This document shows, piece after piece, positions 1-8,539 of a stretch of 43,921 bases of DNA. A program made the translations under genes and the position numbers. The DNA lies in contig NZ_JAODOO010000023.1 in NCBI RefSeq assembly GCF_025398335.1, forward strand, positions 1-43,921. Direction: 5' to 3'. Source of the stretch: Clostridium sp. CX1. Lineage in GTDB: Bacteria > Bacillota > Clostridia > Clostridiales > Clostridiaceae. The stretch's first letter is position 1. Each line of letters starts with the position of its first letter. The notes below the pieces were generated by a model, which saw nothing but the letters and a program-made list of their open reading frames with translations, made no database searches and was not told where the DNA came from.

Positions 1-82
1 CAACCTTTAGCACAAAAACTGCGTTATATCCTTGCTCTATATATTTTTTAGCTATTTCTACTTTATCTTTAATTGAGGGTTG
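1..82 (-). CDS. IS3-family transposase OrfB, N-terminal end only (runs off the window)
   Basis: Reading leftwards in the -1 frame relative to the upstream orfA, the sequence gives an uninterrupted stretch resembling the start of IS3-type OrfB (KDKVEIAKKYIEQGYNA). OrfB carries the DDE catalytic core, which lies outside the window, so integrity cannot be judged. It has no obvious start codon of its own here, which fits production as an OrfAB fusion by frameshifting at the A-rich run just upstream. Family assignment rests on the OrfA partner and this short segment. Confidence 0.6.
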
Positions 83-387
83 GCTTTTTTTATTAAATCT
101 TTAAGTATTGCTATTTCTAAATCTTTTTCTCCTAAAAGTTTTTTAAGTTGATCATTCTCCTTTGTTACCTCTGTAAGATCATTTTCAAGTTTTTTATCTC
201 CCTCAATTAAAGTCTTTCTTCCTGGTTTGACCTTAATTTTATCCTTATTCTTAGACTGTTTTATCCATGTAAATATTGTTGATTTGGATATCCCATGTCT
301 TCTTGAAACTAAAGAAACATTCCCAACCTCTTGTACTTCTCTTATTATCTCTTCTCTCAATTCTTTTGTATAACTTTTACCTTTCAT
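58..387 (-). CDS. IS3-family transposase OrfA (helix-turn-helix, leucine-zipper protein)
   Basis: This 109-residue protein is the regulatory and DNA-binding half of an IS3-type transposase. The N-terminal half (about residues 5-45) is an HTH_Tnp_1-like domain (YTKELREEIIREV, then SLVSRRHGISKSTIFTWIK). The C-terminal half (about 60-105) is a heptad-rich coiled coil of the kind that multimerises OrfA and OrfAB. A strong GGAGGTAA ribosome binding site precedes the ATG. The length is normal for the family, so it looks intact. The OrfB frame follows downstream in the -1 frame. Confidence 0.85.
   Translation of the reverse strand: MKGKSYTKELREEIIREVQEVGNVSLVSRRHGISKSTIFTWIKQSKNKDKIKVKPGRKTLIEGDKKLENDLTEVTKENDQLKKLLGEKDLEIAILKDLIKKANPQLKIK
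85..91 (-). promoter_or_regulatory. Probable -1 programmed frameshift site of the IS3 element
   Basis: On the minus strand a run of seven A followed by G sits 24 nt before the orfA stop, read in frame as ATA AAA AAA GCC. Slipping back one base enters the OrfB frame, which stays open past the orfA stop. IS3-family elements typically make the active OrfAB transposase by this mechanism at A-rich slippery sites. No stimulatory structure was worked out. Confidence 0.55.
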
Positions 388-420
388 AACTTACCTCCAA
401 TCACTTTCTACATTATAATA

Positions 421-440
421 AATGTATAGGTAATTGTCCA
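421..440 (-). repeat. Candidate terminal inverted repeat of the IS3 element
   Basis: Upstream of orfA, the minus strand from 440 inwards begins TGGACAATTACC, which looks like an IS3/IS150-group tip starting with TG. The other end lies outside the window, so neither the repeat partner nor a target duplication can be checked. The decayed IS21 fragment begins immediately outside this point. Confidence 0.35.
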
Positions 441-442
441 AG

Positions 443-607
443 ATATTTTCGGGGCTTAAGAGATATGAACTCTATCGAGATTTAGGTGGTGTAACAAAAG
501 AACTATTAATTGATAATCCAAAAGCACTAGTTATTAGTACTAGTCCAGATAAGGAAGTTAAGCTTAATGAAAATGCTTTAAGGCAATACACAAATAGGTA
601 TTTTTAG
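443..607 (+). pseudogene. IS21-family IstA transposase fragment
   Basis: This stretch has no start codon but stays open to a TAG at 605-607. The translation contains DLGGVTKELLIDNPKALV, which resembles the catalytic-core segment of IS21 IstA proteins (family pattern roughly FGGVP, then I, then DN, then K, then AV). Only about 55 of the usual 350-500 residues remain and the IS3 end abuts the 5' side. It may mark an IS3 insertion into, or a deletion next to, an older IS21 copy. Confidence 0.6.
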
Positions 608-724
608 TAACCAGAAAACTAATATGTAATTATCATATATTTACATGATGAAAATAACTCGCAAATATGATATACTAAAAAGGTATATATAAACTAATTT
701 AATAATAAAAGGGGTATTATTAAA

Positions 725-2176
725 ATGATAAAAGAAAATCAAAGATATTTAAATAAGCTACTAGTTTTGATTGATTCAATAATACTACTTTTGTCTATAA
801 AAATTTCATGGCTTATAAGGTTTCAAACTTTATTTTTAGGAAATAAGCATGAGAATTTTCCACTTCAACAGTATTTTATTCCTTTAGCATTTATGATTCC
901 AATATATATAGCACTATATAGTATATTTAGACTATATATGCCATATAGGTTTAAAACTTTGATTAGTGAATCAATGAACATACTAAAAGCAAGTATCATA
1001 GGAATTCTTATATTTATTATGATTCTATATATTATCAAAGAAATAGATTATTCAAGATATCTAATTCTTACTTACTTTATTATAAGTACTCTAATGATGA
1101 TAGTTGAAAGAATTGCAATTAGATTTATACTAAGACATATAAGAAGAAAAGGATACAATCAAAAACATGTATTATTTATAGGATTAAATGATGTTACTCT
1201 AGAATTTATAAACCGAATTGTATATAACAGGCATTGGGGGTATACGATTGAGGGAATATTAGATGATCATATTAACGATGTATATAGTGATCTTAACGGG
1301 CAATATTGGGATACATGCGAGATAGCAGCTGCTTTGGAAAAATGTAATAAGATAACAGGAAATATAAATAGATTAGAAGAATATCTAAGAAAGCCTTTTA
1401 TCGATGAAGTGTTCATAACTCTTCCTTTTAAGGAATATGACAAGCTTAATAATGTAATAGAAACTTGTGAAAAATATGGAGTTAAAGCTCAGATTATACC
1501 AGAGTTTTCAAAATTTCTTTCTTCAAAACCTTATATTGAGGATATAGAAGGAACAGCGGTTATAGGTATGAGGTATATACCACTAGACAGCATGATTAAC
1601 AAGATTATAAAAAGAGTTTTTGATGTGGTATGCTCACTTATAGCTATAATTATTTTCTCACCTGTAATGATAGCTACTACTATTATTATAAAAGCAACCT
1701 CGCCTGGTCCAATAATATTTAGACAAGAAAGAGTTGGCCTTAATAAAAAGACATTTGACATGTATAAGTTTAGATCCATGAAGGTTCAAAAGGAAAGTGA
1801 AGAAAAGGTTCAATGGACGACAAAAAATGACCCTAGAAAAACAAAATTTGGTTCATTTATAAGAAAGACAAGCATAGATGAACTTCCTCAACTATTCAAT
1901 GTTCTTAAGGGAGATATGAGTCTTGTAGGGCCGAGACCAGAGAGACCTTTCTTTGTAGACAAGTTTAAAGAAGAAATACCAAAGTATATGGTAAAGCATC
2001 AAGTAAGACCTGGTATTACTGGATGGGCTCAGGTTAACGGATGGAGAGGGGATACCTCTATAGAGAAGAGAATTCAGTGTGATATTTATTATATTGAGCA
2101 TTGGAATTTCTGGCTTGATATCAAGATTATGTTTTTAACTGTCTTTAAAGGATTTGTAAATAAAAATGCATATTAA
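725..2176 (+). CDS. Polyprenyl-phosphate sugar-1-phosphate transferase (WcaJ/exopolysaccharide initiation type)
   Basis: The protein is predicted to move a sugar-1-phosphate from a nucleotide sugar to undecaprenyl phosphate in the membrane, the first step of an exopolysaccharide or wall glycan. The N-terminal 130 residues hold four hydrophobic helices. A CoA-binding-like Rossmann segment follows (about 148-260, VLFIGLNDVTLEFINRI). Then come another membrane helix (about 295-320) and the catalytic bacterial sugar transferase domain: FRQERVGLNKKTFDMYKFRS, SIDELPQLFNVLKGDMSLVG, PRPE, then RPGITGWAQVNGWRG. The length (483 residues) is normal. A GGGG ribosome binding site lies about 10 nt upstream. 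It is transcribed alone and followed by a terminator, with no other glycan genes beside it. Sugar specificity cannot be read from sequence. Confidence 0.9.
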   Translation: MIKENQRYLNKLLVLIDSIILLLSIKISWLIRFQTLFLGNKHENFPLQQYFIPLAFMIPIYIALYSIFRLYMPYRFKTLISESMNILKASIIGILIFIMILYIIKEIDYSRYLILTYFIISTLMMIVERIAIRFILRHIRRKGYNQKHVLFIGLNDVTLEFINRIVYNRHWGYTIEGILDDHINDVYSDLNGQYWDTCEIAAALEKCNKITGNINRLEEYLRKPFIDEVFITLPFKEYDKLNNVIETCEKYGVKAQIIPEFSKFLSSKPYIEDIEGTAVIGMRYIPLDSMINKIIKRVFDVVCSLIAIIIFSPVMIATTIIIKATSPGPIIFRQERVGLNKKTFDMYKFRSMKVQKESEEKVQWTTKNDPRKTKFGSFIRKTSIDELPQLFNVLKGDMSLVGPRPERPFFVDKFKEEIPKYMVKHQVRPGITGWAQVNGWRGDTSIEKRIQCDIYYIEHWNFWLDIKIMFLTVFKGFVNKNAY

Positions 2177-2199
2177 CAATAAAAGTTGGAAGAATTTTA

Positions 2200-2226
2200 A
2201 AGCAGCCTTTTGGCTGTTTTTTCTTT
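2200..2226 (+). terminator. Rho-independent terminator of the sugar transferase gene
   Basis: A CAGCC/GGCTG stem extended by A-T and G-T pairs, with a TTTT loop, is followed by a long T-rich tract. Confidence 0.8.
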
Positions 2227-2323
2227 TTCTAAGGTATGTAGTATGATAAAATGTACTAGAGTGGTAATAAATACATATGTTAAATAACTGATTACATATT
2301 TATATTATTTTGGAGGGGATGTA

Positions 2324-4024
2324 GTGAATAAAAAACTTAAAAGTTACAGTTTTGCCTTAGGTCTTTTACTTTTTTCTAGCAGTTTATTTTTTTATAATAC
2401 ATCGCAAAAAGTATTTGCAAAGGAAGGTCTTCAATATATAAACATAGATAAAAAGGATTCATTTGATAACTTGTATAACTTTGAACAAGGATTACTTAAA
2501 ATTGAAAAGAATGGGCTTTACGGAATAACTGACGATACAGGAAAAGTTATTGTTTCACCTAGGTTTAACTCTATAGACTCTTTTAACAAGGGATTTGCTA
2601 AAGTAAGGATTGGTACAAAGTGTGGTTTAATAGATTTAAATGGTAAAGTGATTGTAGAACCTAAATACAATACTATTTATGATTTTGTGGAGGGACTAGC
2701 TGAAGTAAGCATTGGTGGAAAGTGGGGATTTATAGACAAAACTGGCAGAGCCATTGTTGAGCCTCAGTTTGATACTGTATATGATTTTAGTGATGGAATG
2801 GCTAGAGTTAGACAAGGCACAAAATATGGTTTTATAGATTGTAATGGCAACGTTATAATTAAACCTCAGTTTGATGAGGCCTATGATTTTCAAGAAGGCA
2901 CTGCTGCGGTAAAGAATAATGGAAAGTGGGGGTTTATAGACAAGGAAGGTAGTTTTATACAATGTATATTTCAGGAAGTGCAGTCTTTTAAAGGAGGGAT
3001 AGCACCTGTAAAAAGAAATGATAAATGGGGTCTTGTAGATAAAAGTTGGAATGTAGTAATAGAACCTAAGTACGATAAGATTGTTTTTTTAAATAAAGAT
3101 CTAATAAAAGTCTTAGAAGGTAGTAGTTGGGGAGTCTTGGACAAGAAAGGTAAAATGATAATTGATACAGATTTTAGCAGTATAGTTCCTACTCACGGAG
3201 ATTTTATACAAATAGAAAAAGATGGACTTTATGGGCTTATAGACAAAAATGGAAAGCTCATTGTAGATGCTAAATTTGACCACATAGATGAATTTCAAGA
3301 AGGAATAGCTATCGTTAGGTATCATCAAAGATACTATTTCATAGATAAGACTGGAGAGGTTAACTTAAAACCTAAATTTCAAGCTATATATTCTTTCAAT
3401 GGAGGAGTGGCCAGAGTATTTAATGGTTCAAAATATGGTTTCATAGACAAATCAGGACAGATAGTCATCGAACCGCGGTTTGATTATGCATCTGATTTTG
3501 AGGATGGAACAGCATTAATTAAGTCAGGTGATAAGTGGGGAATTATAGATCGATTTGGAAATACTGTTGTTGAATGTAAATATGATTATACATCTAATTT
3601 TCAAAATGGAGTATCTGTTGTAAAGAAAGATGACGAATACAGTATTGTAAAAAACACTGATTTTAAGATTACCAAAAGCAATATTGATATAGACCCTTTT
3701 AAACAATGGAAGATTAAATTTACTATATCTGTTGACGATACTAACATAGATGGCAAGGATATAGATTATGACAAGATACACGAGAGTAATATGGACTATA
3801 GTAATTTAATAGATAATATAGAAGTAAGAGATAGTAAAGGAGTAAAGTTAGATGTTTCACTTGAACTTGAGGATTCTTGTACAGTAGTTGTGAAACCTCC
3901 ATCTACTGGCTATGAAAAAGGGCAAGTATATAGGCTTACAATACTTGGTGGCATTAAATCTAAGAGTGGGGAGATACTAAAACCTAAAGCTACAGCTAAG
4001 AGATTTCTTATAGTTGATAACTAG
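2324..4024 (+). CDS. Exported WG-repeat protein with C-terminal Ig-like domain
   Basis: The GTG start follows GGAGGGG. The N-terminus is a signal peptide (about residues 1-33, ending FAKE). Residues about 50-445 are eleven consecutive WG repeats of about 34 residues (pattern KWGFIDKxGxxIVEPxFDxxxDFxEGxAxV), plus a degenerate twelfth. These are predicted to form a beta-rich scaffold. The last 110 residues resemble a bacterial Ig-like/SbsA domain (FKQWKIKFTISVD, then YRLTILGGIKSKSG). WG-repeat proteins are common in Clostridia but have no defined biochemical role, so extracellular binding is only an inference. No wall anchor is visible. It appears monocistronic. Confidence 0.8.
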   Translation: MNKKLKSYSFALGLLLFSSSLFFYNTSQKVFAKEGLQYINIDKKDSFDNLYNFEQGLLKIEKNGLYGITDDTGKVIVSPRFNSIDSFNKGFAKVRIGTKCGLIDLNGKVIVEPKYNTIYDFVEGLAEVSIGGKWGFIDKTGRAIVEPQFDTVYDFSDGMARVRQGTKYGFIDCNGNVIIKPQFDEAYDFQEGTAAVKNNGKWGFIDKEGSFIQCIFQEVQSFKGGIAPVKRNDKWGLVDKSWNVVIEPKYDKIVFLNKDLIKVLEGSSWGVLDKKGKMIIDTDFSSIVPTHGDFIQIEKDGLYGLIDKNGKLIVDAKFDHIDEFQEGIAIVRYHQRYYFIDKTGEVNLKPKFQAIYSFNGGVARVFNGSKYGFIDKSGQIVIEPRFDYASDFEDGTALIKSGDKWGIIDRFGNTVVECKYDYTSNFQNGVSVVKKDDEYSIVKNTDFKITKSNIDIDPFKQWKIKFTISVDDTNIDGKDIDYDKIHESNMDYSNLIDNIEVRDSKGVKLDVSLELEDSCTVVVKPPSTGYEKGQVYRLTILGGIKSKSGEILKPKATAKRFLIVDN

Positions 4025-4114
4025 TAGATATAAGTTTTTTGAAGTAACTAATATTAATGTTAAAATGTAATTCTTGCTGACTCTAATGAGATTGAAATTA
4101 ATTATACTTAAACT

Positions 4115-4143
4115 TTGAATGAAAATCTTCATTGTGATAAAAT
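4115..4143 (+). promoter_or_regulatory. Sigma-A-type promoter of the small lipoprotein gene
   Basis: TTGAAT and TAAAAT are separated by 17 nt, upstream of a GGAGAG ribosome binding site and the ATG at 4177. Both hexamers are close to consensus. Confidence 0.5.
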
Positions 4144-4176
4144 AGATTAGTAAGAATGAAGGAGAGTGAGTAATTT

Positions 4177-4563
4177 ATGAAAGGATTCGCAAAGAAACTA
4201 TCAATAATGTCTGTAATAGCGCTCTTGCTTGTATCTATGTCGGCATGTTCTTTGGGAACGAAGGACTCTAAGCAAAACAACGATACAAAACAATCACAGC
4301 AGAATGTTAGCAAAGTTGAGCAGGATACTAAAAAGACAAAACAGCTTAAGAAGGAGAAACAAGTATCCGATGGACAGGTATATTTCCAAGATGATTCAGT
4401 AGTAGCAACTATGATAATTAAAGATAATATAAGTGAAAGTGATGCTAAAGCTTTAGCAGATAAATATGCTAAAGAGTTAAAATCAACTTATAAAGATAAG
4501 AAGGTAAATGTTCAAGCGGTACAAAAAGGCAAAAATATTGCAAACATAACTATAGAAAAATAG
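4177..4563 (+). CDS. Small lipoprotein of unknown function
   Basis: The 128-residue product starts with a lipoprotein signal peptide: basic MKGFAKK, a hydrophobic stretch, then SMSAC, where the cysteine would be lipidated at about residue 24. A Lys/Gln/Asp-rich linker (about 28-65) follows. The compact C-terminal part (about 66-128) has alternating beta and alpha character (VYFQDDSVVATMIIKDNI, then ALADKYAKELKSTYKDK), like a small ferredoxin-like fold. I do not recognise a named family. The gene is flanked by its own promoter and a strong terminator. Confidence 0.75.
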   Translation: MKGFAKKLSIMSVIALLLVSMSACSLGTKDSKQNNDTKQSQQNVSKVEQDTKKTKQLKKEKQVSDGQVYFQDDSVVATMIIKDNISESDAKALADKYAKELKSTYKDKKVNVQAVQKGKNIANITIEK

Positions 4564-4590
4564 GTAACGTAAAGTTGCTTCTAGTTGTTT

Positions 4591-4627
4591 AAAACCCTCT
4601 AGTCCTTATGAACTAGAGGGTTTTCTG
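4591..4627 (+). terminator. Strong terminator after the lipoprotein gene
   Basis: AAAACCCTCTAGT pairs perfectly with ACTAGAGGGTTTT over an 8-nt loop. The A and T flanks could let it work in both directions. Confidence 0.85.
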
Positions 4628-4748
4628 TTAAATAAAATATTTAAGATTAAGAAGATCTTTATAGTAAGCCTTAGGTTAATTGTTCATTATTATGGTTATT
4701 TTACCAGATGATTTTTATATTGTTACTATACTTATAATTTTAGATTTA

Positions 4749-4757
4749 TGGTACAAT
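4749..4757 (+). promoter_or_regulatory. Possible extended -10 of the CWB2/Ig-like gene
   Basis: TGG followed by TACAAT forms an extended -10 about 45 nt before the chosen start. A second TATAAT lies at 4733-4738. Neither has a convincing -35, so this is tentative. Confidence 0.3.
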
Positions 4758-4801
4758 GTTGTTATATTAGATTATTTAGGAAGATGGGAGGAAGCTACGA
4801 T

Positions 4802-7800
4802 ATGAAAAAAAATTACACCAAAGCCATGAGCAGTGCGATGGTTATGTCTTTAATTTTAACAGCAGCTCTACCAACAACGTTAGTTAGAGCTGCATCAGGG
4901 GAAGTTACAAGAGTAGGAGAAGCGGACAGTTATGCAACTGCAGCTAGAGTTGCTACTTTAAACTGGAGTAATCCTAAAGATGTAGTATTAGTTTGTGGTG
5001 AAGGCTATGCAGATGCAGTAAGTGCAACAGTATTAGCAAAACAACTGGATGCACCAATACTTTTAACTACAGCATCGTCACTTAGTAAGAGTGCAAAAGA
5101 TGCATTAGATACACTGAAACCTGAAAATATATATGTTATAGGTGGGAATGCTTCAGTATCTAAAATTGTAAGAGATGGATTAAAGGATTCTAAATATAAT
5201 TTAGTAGAACTATCTGGAAAGGATAGGTATGAAACTAATATTGCTGTTGCCAAACAATTAGTTAAACTTGGAGTAAGTGCTGACAATGTTATTTTAGTTA
5301 GTGGTGAAGGTTTTTCTGATACGTTATCAGTCACTTCTGTAGCAGCAGCTAAAAATCAAATTTTATTACTGGGAACTAACGACAAAACCTCAATGAAGCC
5401 AGTACTAGACTTTGTGAAGTCTAGTAACTCAAAGGTTACTGTTGTAGGTACAAGTTATTCTATAAATGACGCTACGTATAAGTCACTTAATGCTGTTAAG
5501 AGAGTTAATGGTGGTGCAGATAGATTTGCAACTAATTTAAATGTTTTAAGTGAATTTGGAGAACAGTTAAGTTCAACAAAGTTATTTGTAGCTAATGCAA
5601 GTGAAGATAGATATGCAGATGCATTAATTGCCTCATCCTTAGCAGGAAAGTGGAGCACTCCGTTGGTTTTAGTTGATAGTGAAAATAGTGAAGCTACAGA
5701 CAAAGCAATAAATTATATTAAGGGTAAGATAAATAGCTTAACTGACTTAAATGTTATAGGGAATCTAGATGCTGTTTCAGATAATGTTATTTCTAAAATA
5801 AATGGAGCAGTTCCAATCGTGGACAGCCCTACAGTAAAGTCTATAAGTACTAATGGGCTTAATCAGATTAAGGTTGTATTCAATACTGATGTTGATGAAG
5901 ATTCTGCAGAACTAATGCAAAACTACCAGATTGATGGTGCTAATTTAAACTCGGTTTCTGCAGCAAATATTACTCTACAGGATGACAAAAGGACAGTATT
6001 AATTACCATTTCAAAATCATTTGAACAATATAAAGAGGTAACCTTCACAGTTAAAAATACAATATTGAGTAAAAACTTAACTGATTCTATAGCTAAATTT
6101 GAACAAAAGATTACTTTTTTTGATATTGAGGCACCGAGAGTGGAATCTGTAACATCACATGGAGGAAATAAACTAACAGTTAAATTCTCAGAACCTATAA
6201 GAATGAGCGTAGGTGACTTATCCTCAATAAAGATTAACAGACAGAGTATAACTAACTATAGCCTAAATACAGCGTCAGGAATGACTGTTTTTAAAAATCG
6301 TTCAGGGATGTGGACAGATACAGTGGAGCTTTACTTTGATTCACCTCTTCCAACAGGAACAAATATACTTAGTATTCCGAACGGTGATAGGGGATCAAAA
6401 TTTGATGATGCAGCTGGATTCACTGTGAAAGGTACTTCCTTAAGTTTTAATGTAGATTCGCAAGAAGGAACTCCTAAGGTTACAAGTGTAACAGGAGATA
6501 ACTCAGGTAACATTTATATAAGATATGATAGACCTATGGATAAGCAAACAGCTCTTGAAGGTACCAATTACAAAATAAATGGTAATACAAATTATATCAG
6601 TTCTTCTGACATAGCTTTTGATGAAGGTTCAAGTGACGAAGTTGTCAAGATAAAAGGACTAAGCTATTTACTTAAAGATGGTGAAAATGAAGTAATTATA
6701 AAACGCAATGTGAAGGATACTTATGGAAATGAAATAGATGAAACTAAAATGACCTTTAATATTGGAACAGATAGCATCAAACCACAAGTTACAAATGTAA
6801 GCTTAATTGATGATGATACTATTCGAGTTAAGTTTAATAAGGATGTGTCTAATAGTTATGCGACTAATAGATCTAATTATAAATTAATTGATTCTGATGG
6901 AACAGATGTTACTTATAAAATTGACTATATAAAGTCAGTATATATGGATGGCAATGATAAGAGAACCTTTGACATCAATTTCCAAAGTAATAATGATTTA
7001 AAGGGTTCTAAGTTCACTTTAACTATCAAAAATATTGCAGATACTAACTCAACATCGAATGTAATGGATACTTATACTACGGTGATTTCTGGTTTAGCCG
7101 ATGGAGGCCCAAAGGTTACATCAATAGTAAAAGTAGTAGATGATGACCAAAGTTTAGTAATTTTCTTCGATAAGACTATGGACCAATCTTCACTTTGTGA
7201 ATTAAAGAATTATCAATTTATGAATGGAAAGGGAGAAGGCCAAAGGTTACCAACTAGTACGGTAATTACACCAAGTTCTGACAATAAGAGTGTAACGATT
7301 GAATTTCCTACAAGCTATGTAATAGACAACGGAACAGAAGAAAGGTCAATATTAAAAATGAGTGTTTCTAATGTTAGAGATAAGGATGGTAATTTACTGG
7401 AGGCAGGAACGTATAGTGGATCAATAAGTATGGATTATAACAATGGACCTAAACTTATTGATAATACCGCTAAGCTTACCTATGAAGGTGATGACATAAA
7501 GGTTAGATTCTCATTAACTGCACCGTTAGACACACTAGTTTTAAGTGACTTTAGAGTCAACAGTCAGGTTCCTGATAGTTGTACAATGATAGGAAATGAT
7601 ATAATTCTCACTTTTAAAGCAGGTGTTAAGAATAACGAAAAGATAAATAATATTAAGAATGGTGGCAGCAGTACTACGCTTACTATATCTGGAAGAGCCT
7701 CTGCAGATGCTGCAGGACGAAGCTTAAGAACTGGCTCAGATACAATATTACTTCCTCCAACTACTGTCTCAGATTCATGGAGAGCAGATAGCAATAAGTC

Positions 7801-8122
7801 TTCAGGCACTAATTCAACTGTAACTATAGTATTTAACCAAGATATCGATAGCGATATTCAAAGCTCATATAGTGATGACTTTATATTTACAAATGAGAGA
7901 ACTGGACAAAGACTTAATGTTTTATCAGTTAGTATTGATGGAAAGAATGTCACTTATAAGTTTAATACTGGTTCAATAATAGCTGGAGATCGTATTAGTA
8001 TTAAGGCCAATAGTGATGTAGCCAATATTAATATAAGAAGCAAAAAGCGTAGCAATGGAGATTATTCAGTATATAGTCCATCAAGAGATGACTTAGGAAC
8101 TAGGACAATAACTGCACGTTAA
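4802..8122 (+). CDS. Cell-wall-binding (CWB2) surface protein with tandem SbsA/Ig-like domains
   Basis: The start is placed at the ATG at 4802 because GGGAGG lies 10 nt upstream and the signal peptide (MKKNYTKAMSS, hydrophobic core, LVRAAS) begins there. Longer in-frame starts lack both. The mature 1106-residue protein has three cell-wall-binding type 2 repeats (about residues 34-340; RVGEADSYATAARVA, GKDRYETNIAVAKQL, NGGADRFATNLNVL). Repeats of this family hold S-layer-associated proteins to anionic wall polymers in C. difficile. The rest is about seven SbsA/Big-type Ig-like modules (recurring P-x-V-x-S-V/I, then KVxFNxDVD or RYDRPMD, then NYxI). No sortase motif is present, so attachment should be non-covalent. 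Probable role: an S-layer-associated adhesin or stalk. It is monocistronic. Confidence 0.85.
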   Translation: MKKNYTKAMSSAMVMSLILTAALPTTLVRAASGEVTRVGEADSYATAARVATLNWSNPKDVVLVCGEGYADAVSATVLAKQLDAPILLTTASSLSKSAKDALDTLKPENIYVIGGNASVSKIVRDGLKDSKYNLVELSGKDRYETNIAVAKQLVKLGVSADNVILVSGEGFSDTLSVTSVAAAKNQILLLGTNDKTSMKPVLDFVKSSNSKVTVVGTSYSINDATYKSLNAVKRVNGGADRFATNLNVLSEFGEQLSSTKLFVANASEDRYADALIASSLAGKWSTPLVLVDSENSEATDKAINYIKGKINSLTDLNVIGNLDAVSDNVISKINGAVPIVDSPTVKSISTNGLNQIKVVFNTDVDEDSAELMQNYQIDGANLNSVSAANITLQDDKRTVLITISKSFEQYKEVTFTVKNTILSKNLTDSIAKFEQKITFFDIEAPRVESVTSHGGNKLTVKFSEPIRMSVGDLSSIKINRQSITNYSLNTASGMTVFKNRSGMWTDTVELYFDSPLPTGTNILSIPNGDRGSKFDDAAGFTVKGTSLSFNVDSQEGTPKVTSVTGDNSGNIYIRYDRPMDKQTALEGTNYKINGNTNYISSSDIAFDEGSSDEVVKIKGLSYLLKDGENEVIIKRNVKDTYGNEIDETKMTFNIGTDSIKPQVTNVSLIDDDTIRVKFNKDVSNSYATNRSNYKLIDSDGTDVTYKIDYIKSVYMDGNDKRTFDINFQSNNDLKGSKFTLTIKNIADTNSTSNVMDTYTTVISGLADGGPKVTSIVKVVDDDQSLVIFFDKTMDQSSLCELKNYQFMNGKGEGQRLPTSTVITPSSDNKSVTIEFPTSYVIDNGTEERSILKMSVSNVRDKDGNLLEAGTYSGSISMDYNNGPKLIDNTAKLTYEGDDIKVRFSLTAPLDTLVLSDFRVNSQVPDSCTMIGNDIILTFKAGVKNNEKINNIKNGGSSTTLTISGRASADAAGRSLRTGSDTILLPPTTVSDSWRADSNKSSGTNSTVTIVFNQDIDSDIQSSYSDDFIFTNERTGQRLNVLSVSIDGKNVTYKFNTGSIIAGDRISIKANSDVANINIRSKKRSNGDYSVYSPSRDDLGTRTITAR

Positions 8123-8232
8123 TCCCAAGGTTAGCGAGAAGATTTTAAATTATTCGTATACTATAGCAAGTGTTTTAATTAACTTGTTAGAAAAACTTAA
8201 TCTTTATATTAACAAATAAATATTTAAAGAAG

Positions 8233-8263
8233 AACCCCGTACTTTTCGAAAGTGCGGGGTTTA
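8233..8263 (+). terminator. Terminator after the CWB2/Ig-like gene
   Basis: A 13-bp stem (AACCCCGTACTTT with AAAGTGCGGGGTT, one G-T pair) has a 3-nt loop. The following T tract is short, but the stem is very stable. Confidence 0.75.
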
Positions 8264-8367
8264 TAATCAGTCTAAAAATGAGAGATTGGTGACTTATTCT
8301 ACTTAGATTTGTTCTTCAATTTCTTTATAAAAGATAGCAAGTTAACAAAAAATATAAACTAAAGATA

Positions 8368-8420
8368 TAGAAATATCTTTACCTATATGATAAAATTATT
8401 TCAAGATTGAAATATTTTTA
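8368..8420 (+). promoter_or_regulatory. Promoter with palindromic MarR-type operator, duplicated at 29294-29350
   Basis: TAGAAATAT sits in the -35 position, followed by 10 nt and then ATGATAAAATTATTTCA, which includes an extended -10 (TGA then TAAAAT). A 4-nt spacer and the inverted half TGAAATATTTTT follow. The -35-like element, the spacing and the 17-nt block are identical to those before the MarR gene at 29363. The palindrome overlaps the -10, so a bound repressor would block RNA polymerase. It should drive the three TolC-like genes. Confidence 0.7.
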
Positions 8421-8539
8421 CCCACCAGGAAATATTATGAATGCAAACAATATTAATGAACATGTTACTGTAATAGGATTTTTTATAGTATTTAAAACAG
8501 TAATTCCAGAATAACTAATTTAGGAGGTATAAAACTAAA

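Larger units (their letters stand above)
8123..8539. other. Intergenic region before the TolC-like operon
   Basis: This 417-nt gap holds the terminator of the preceding gene and the promoter-operator module listed separately. The roughly 100 nt between them and the roughly 100 nt after the operator are AT-rich, with no open frame or strong hairpin that I can see. The first TolC-like gene has an AGGAGGT ribosome binding site at 8522-8528. Confidence 0.6.

Noticed and set aside
2696-3781. Repeated pattern every 100 nt, CRISPR-like at first sight
   Set aside because: The period matches the 34-codon WG repeat, the units diverge at third positions, and the frame stays open. It is coding repetition.
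4748-4801. Longer N-terminus for the CWB2/Ig-like protein
   Set aside because: It would place 18 residues before the signal peptide and has no ribosome binding site, while GGGAGG fits the ATG at 4802.
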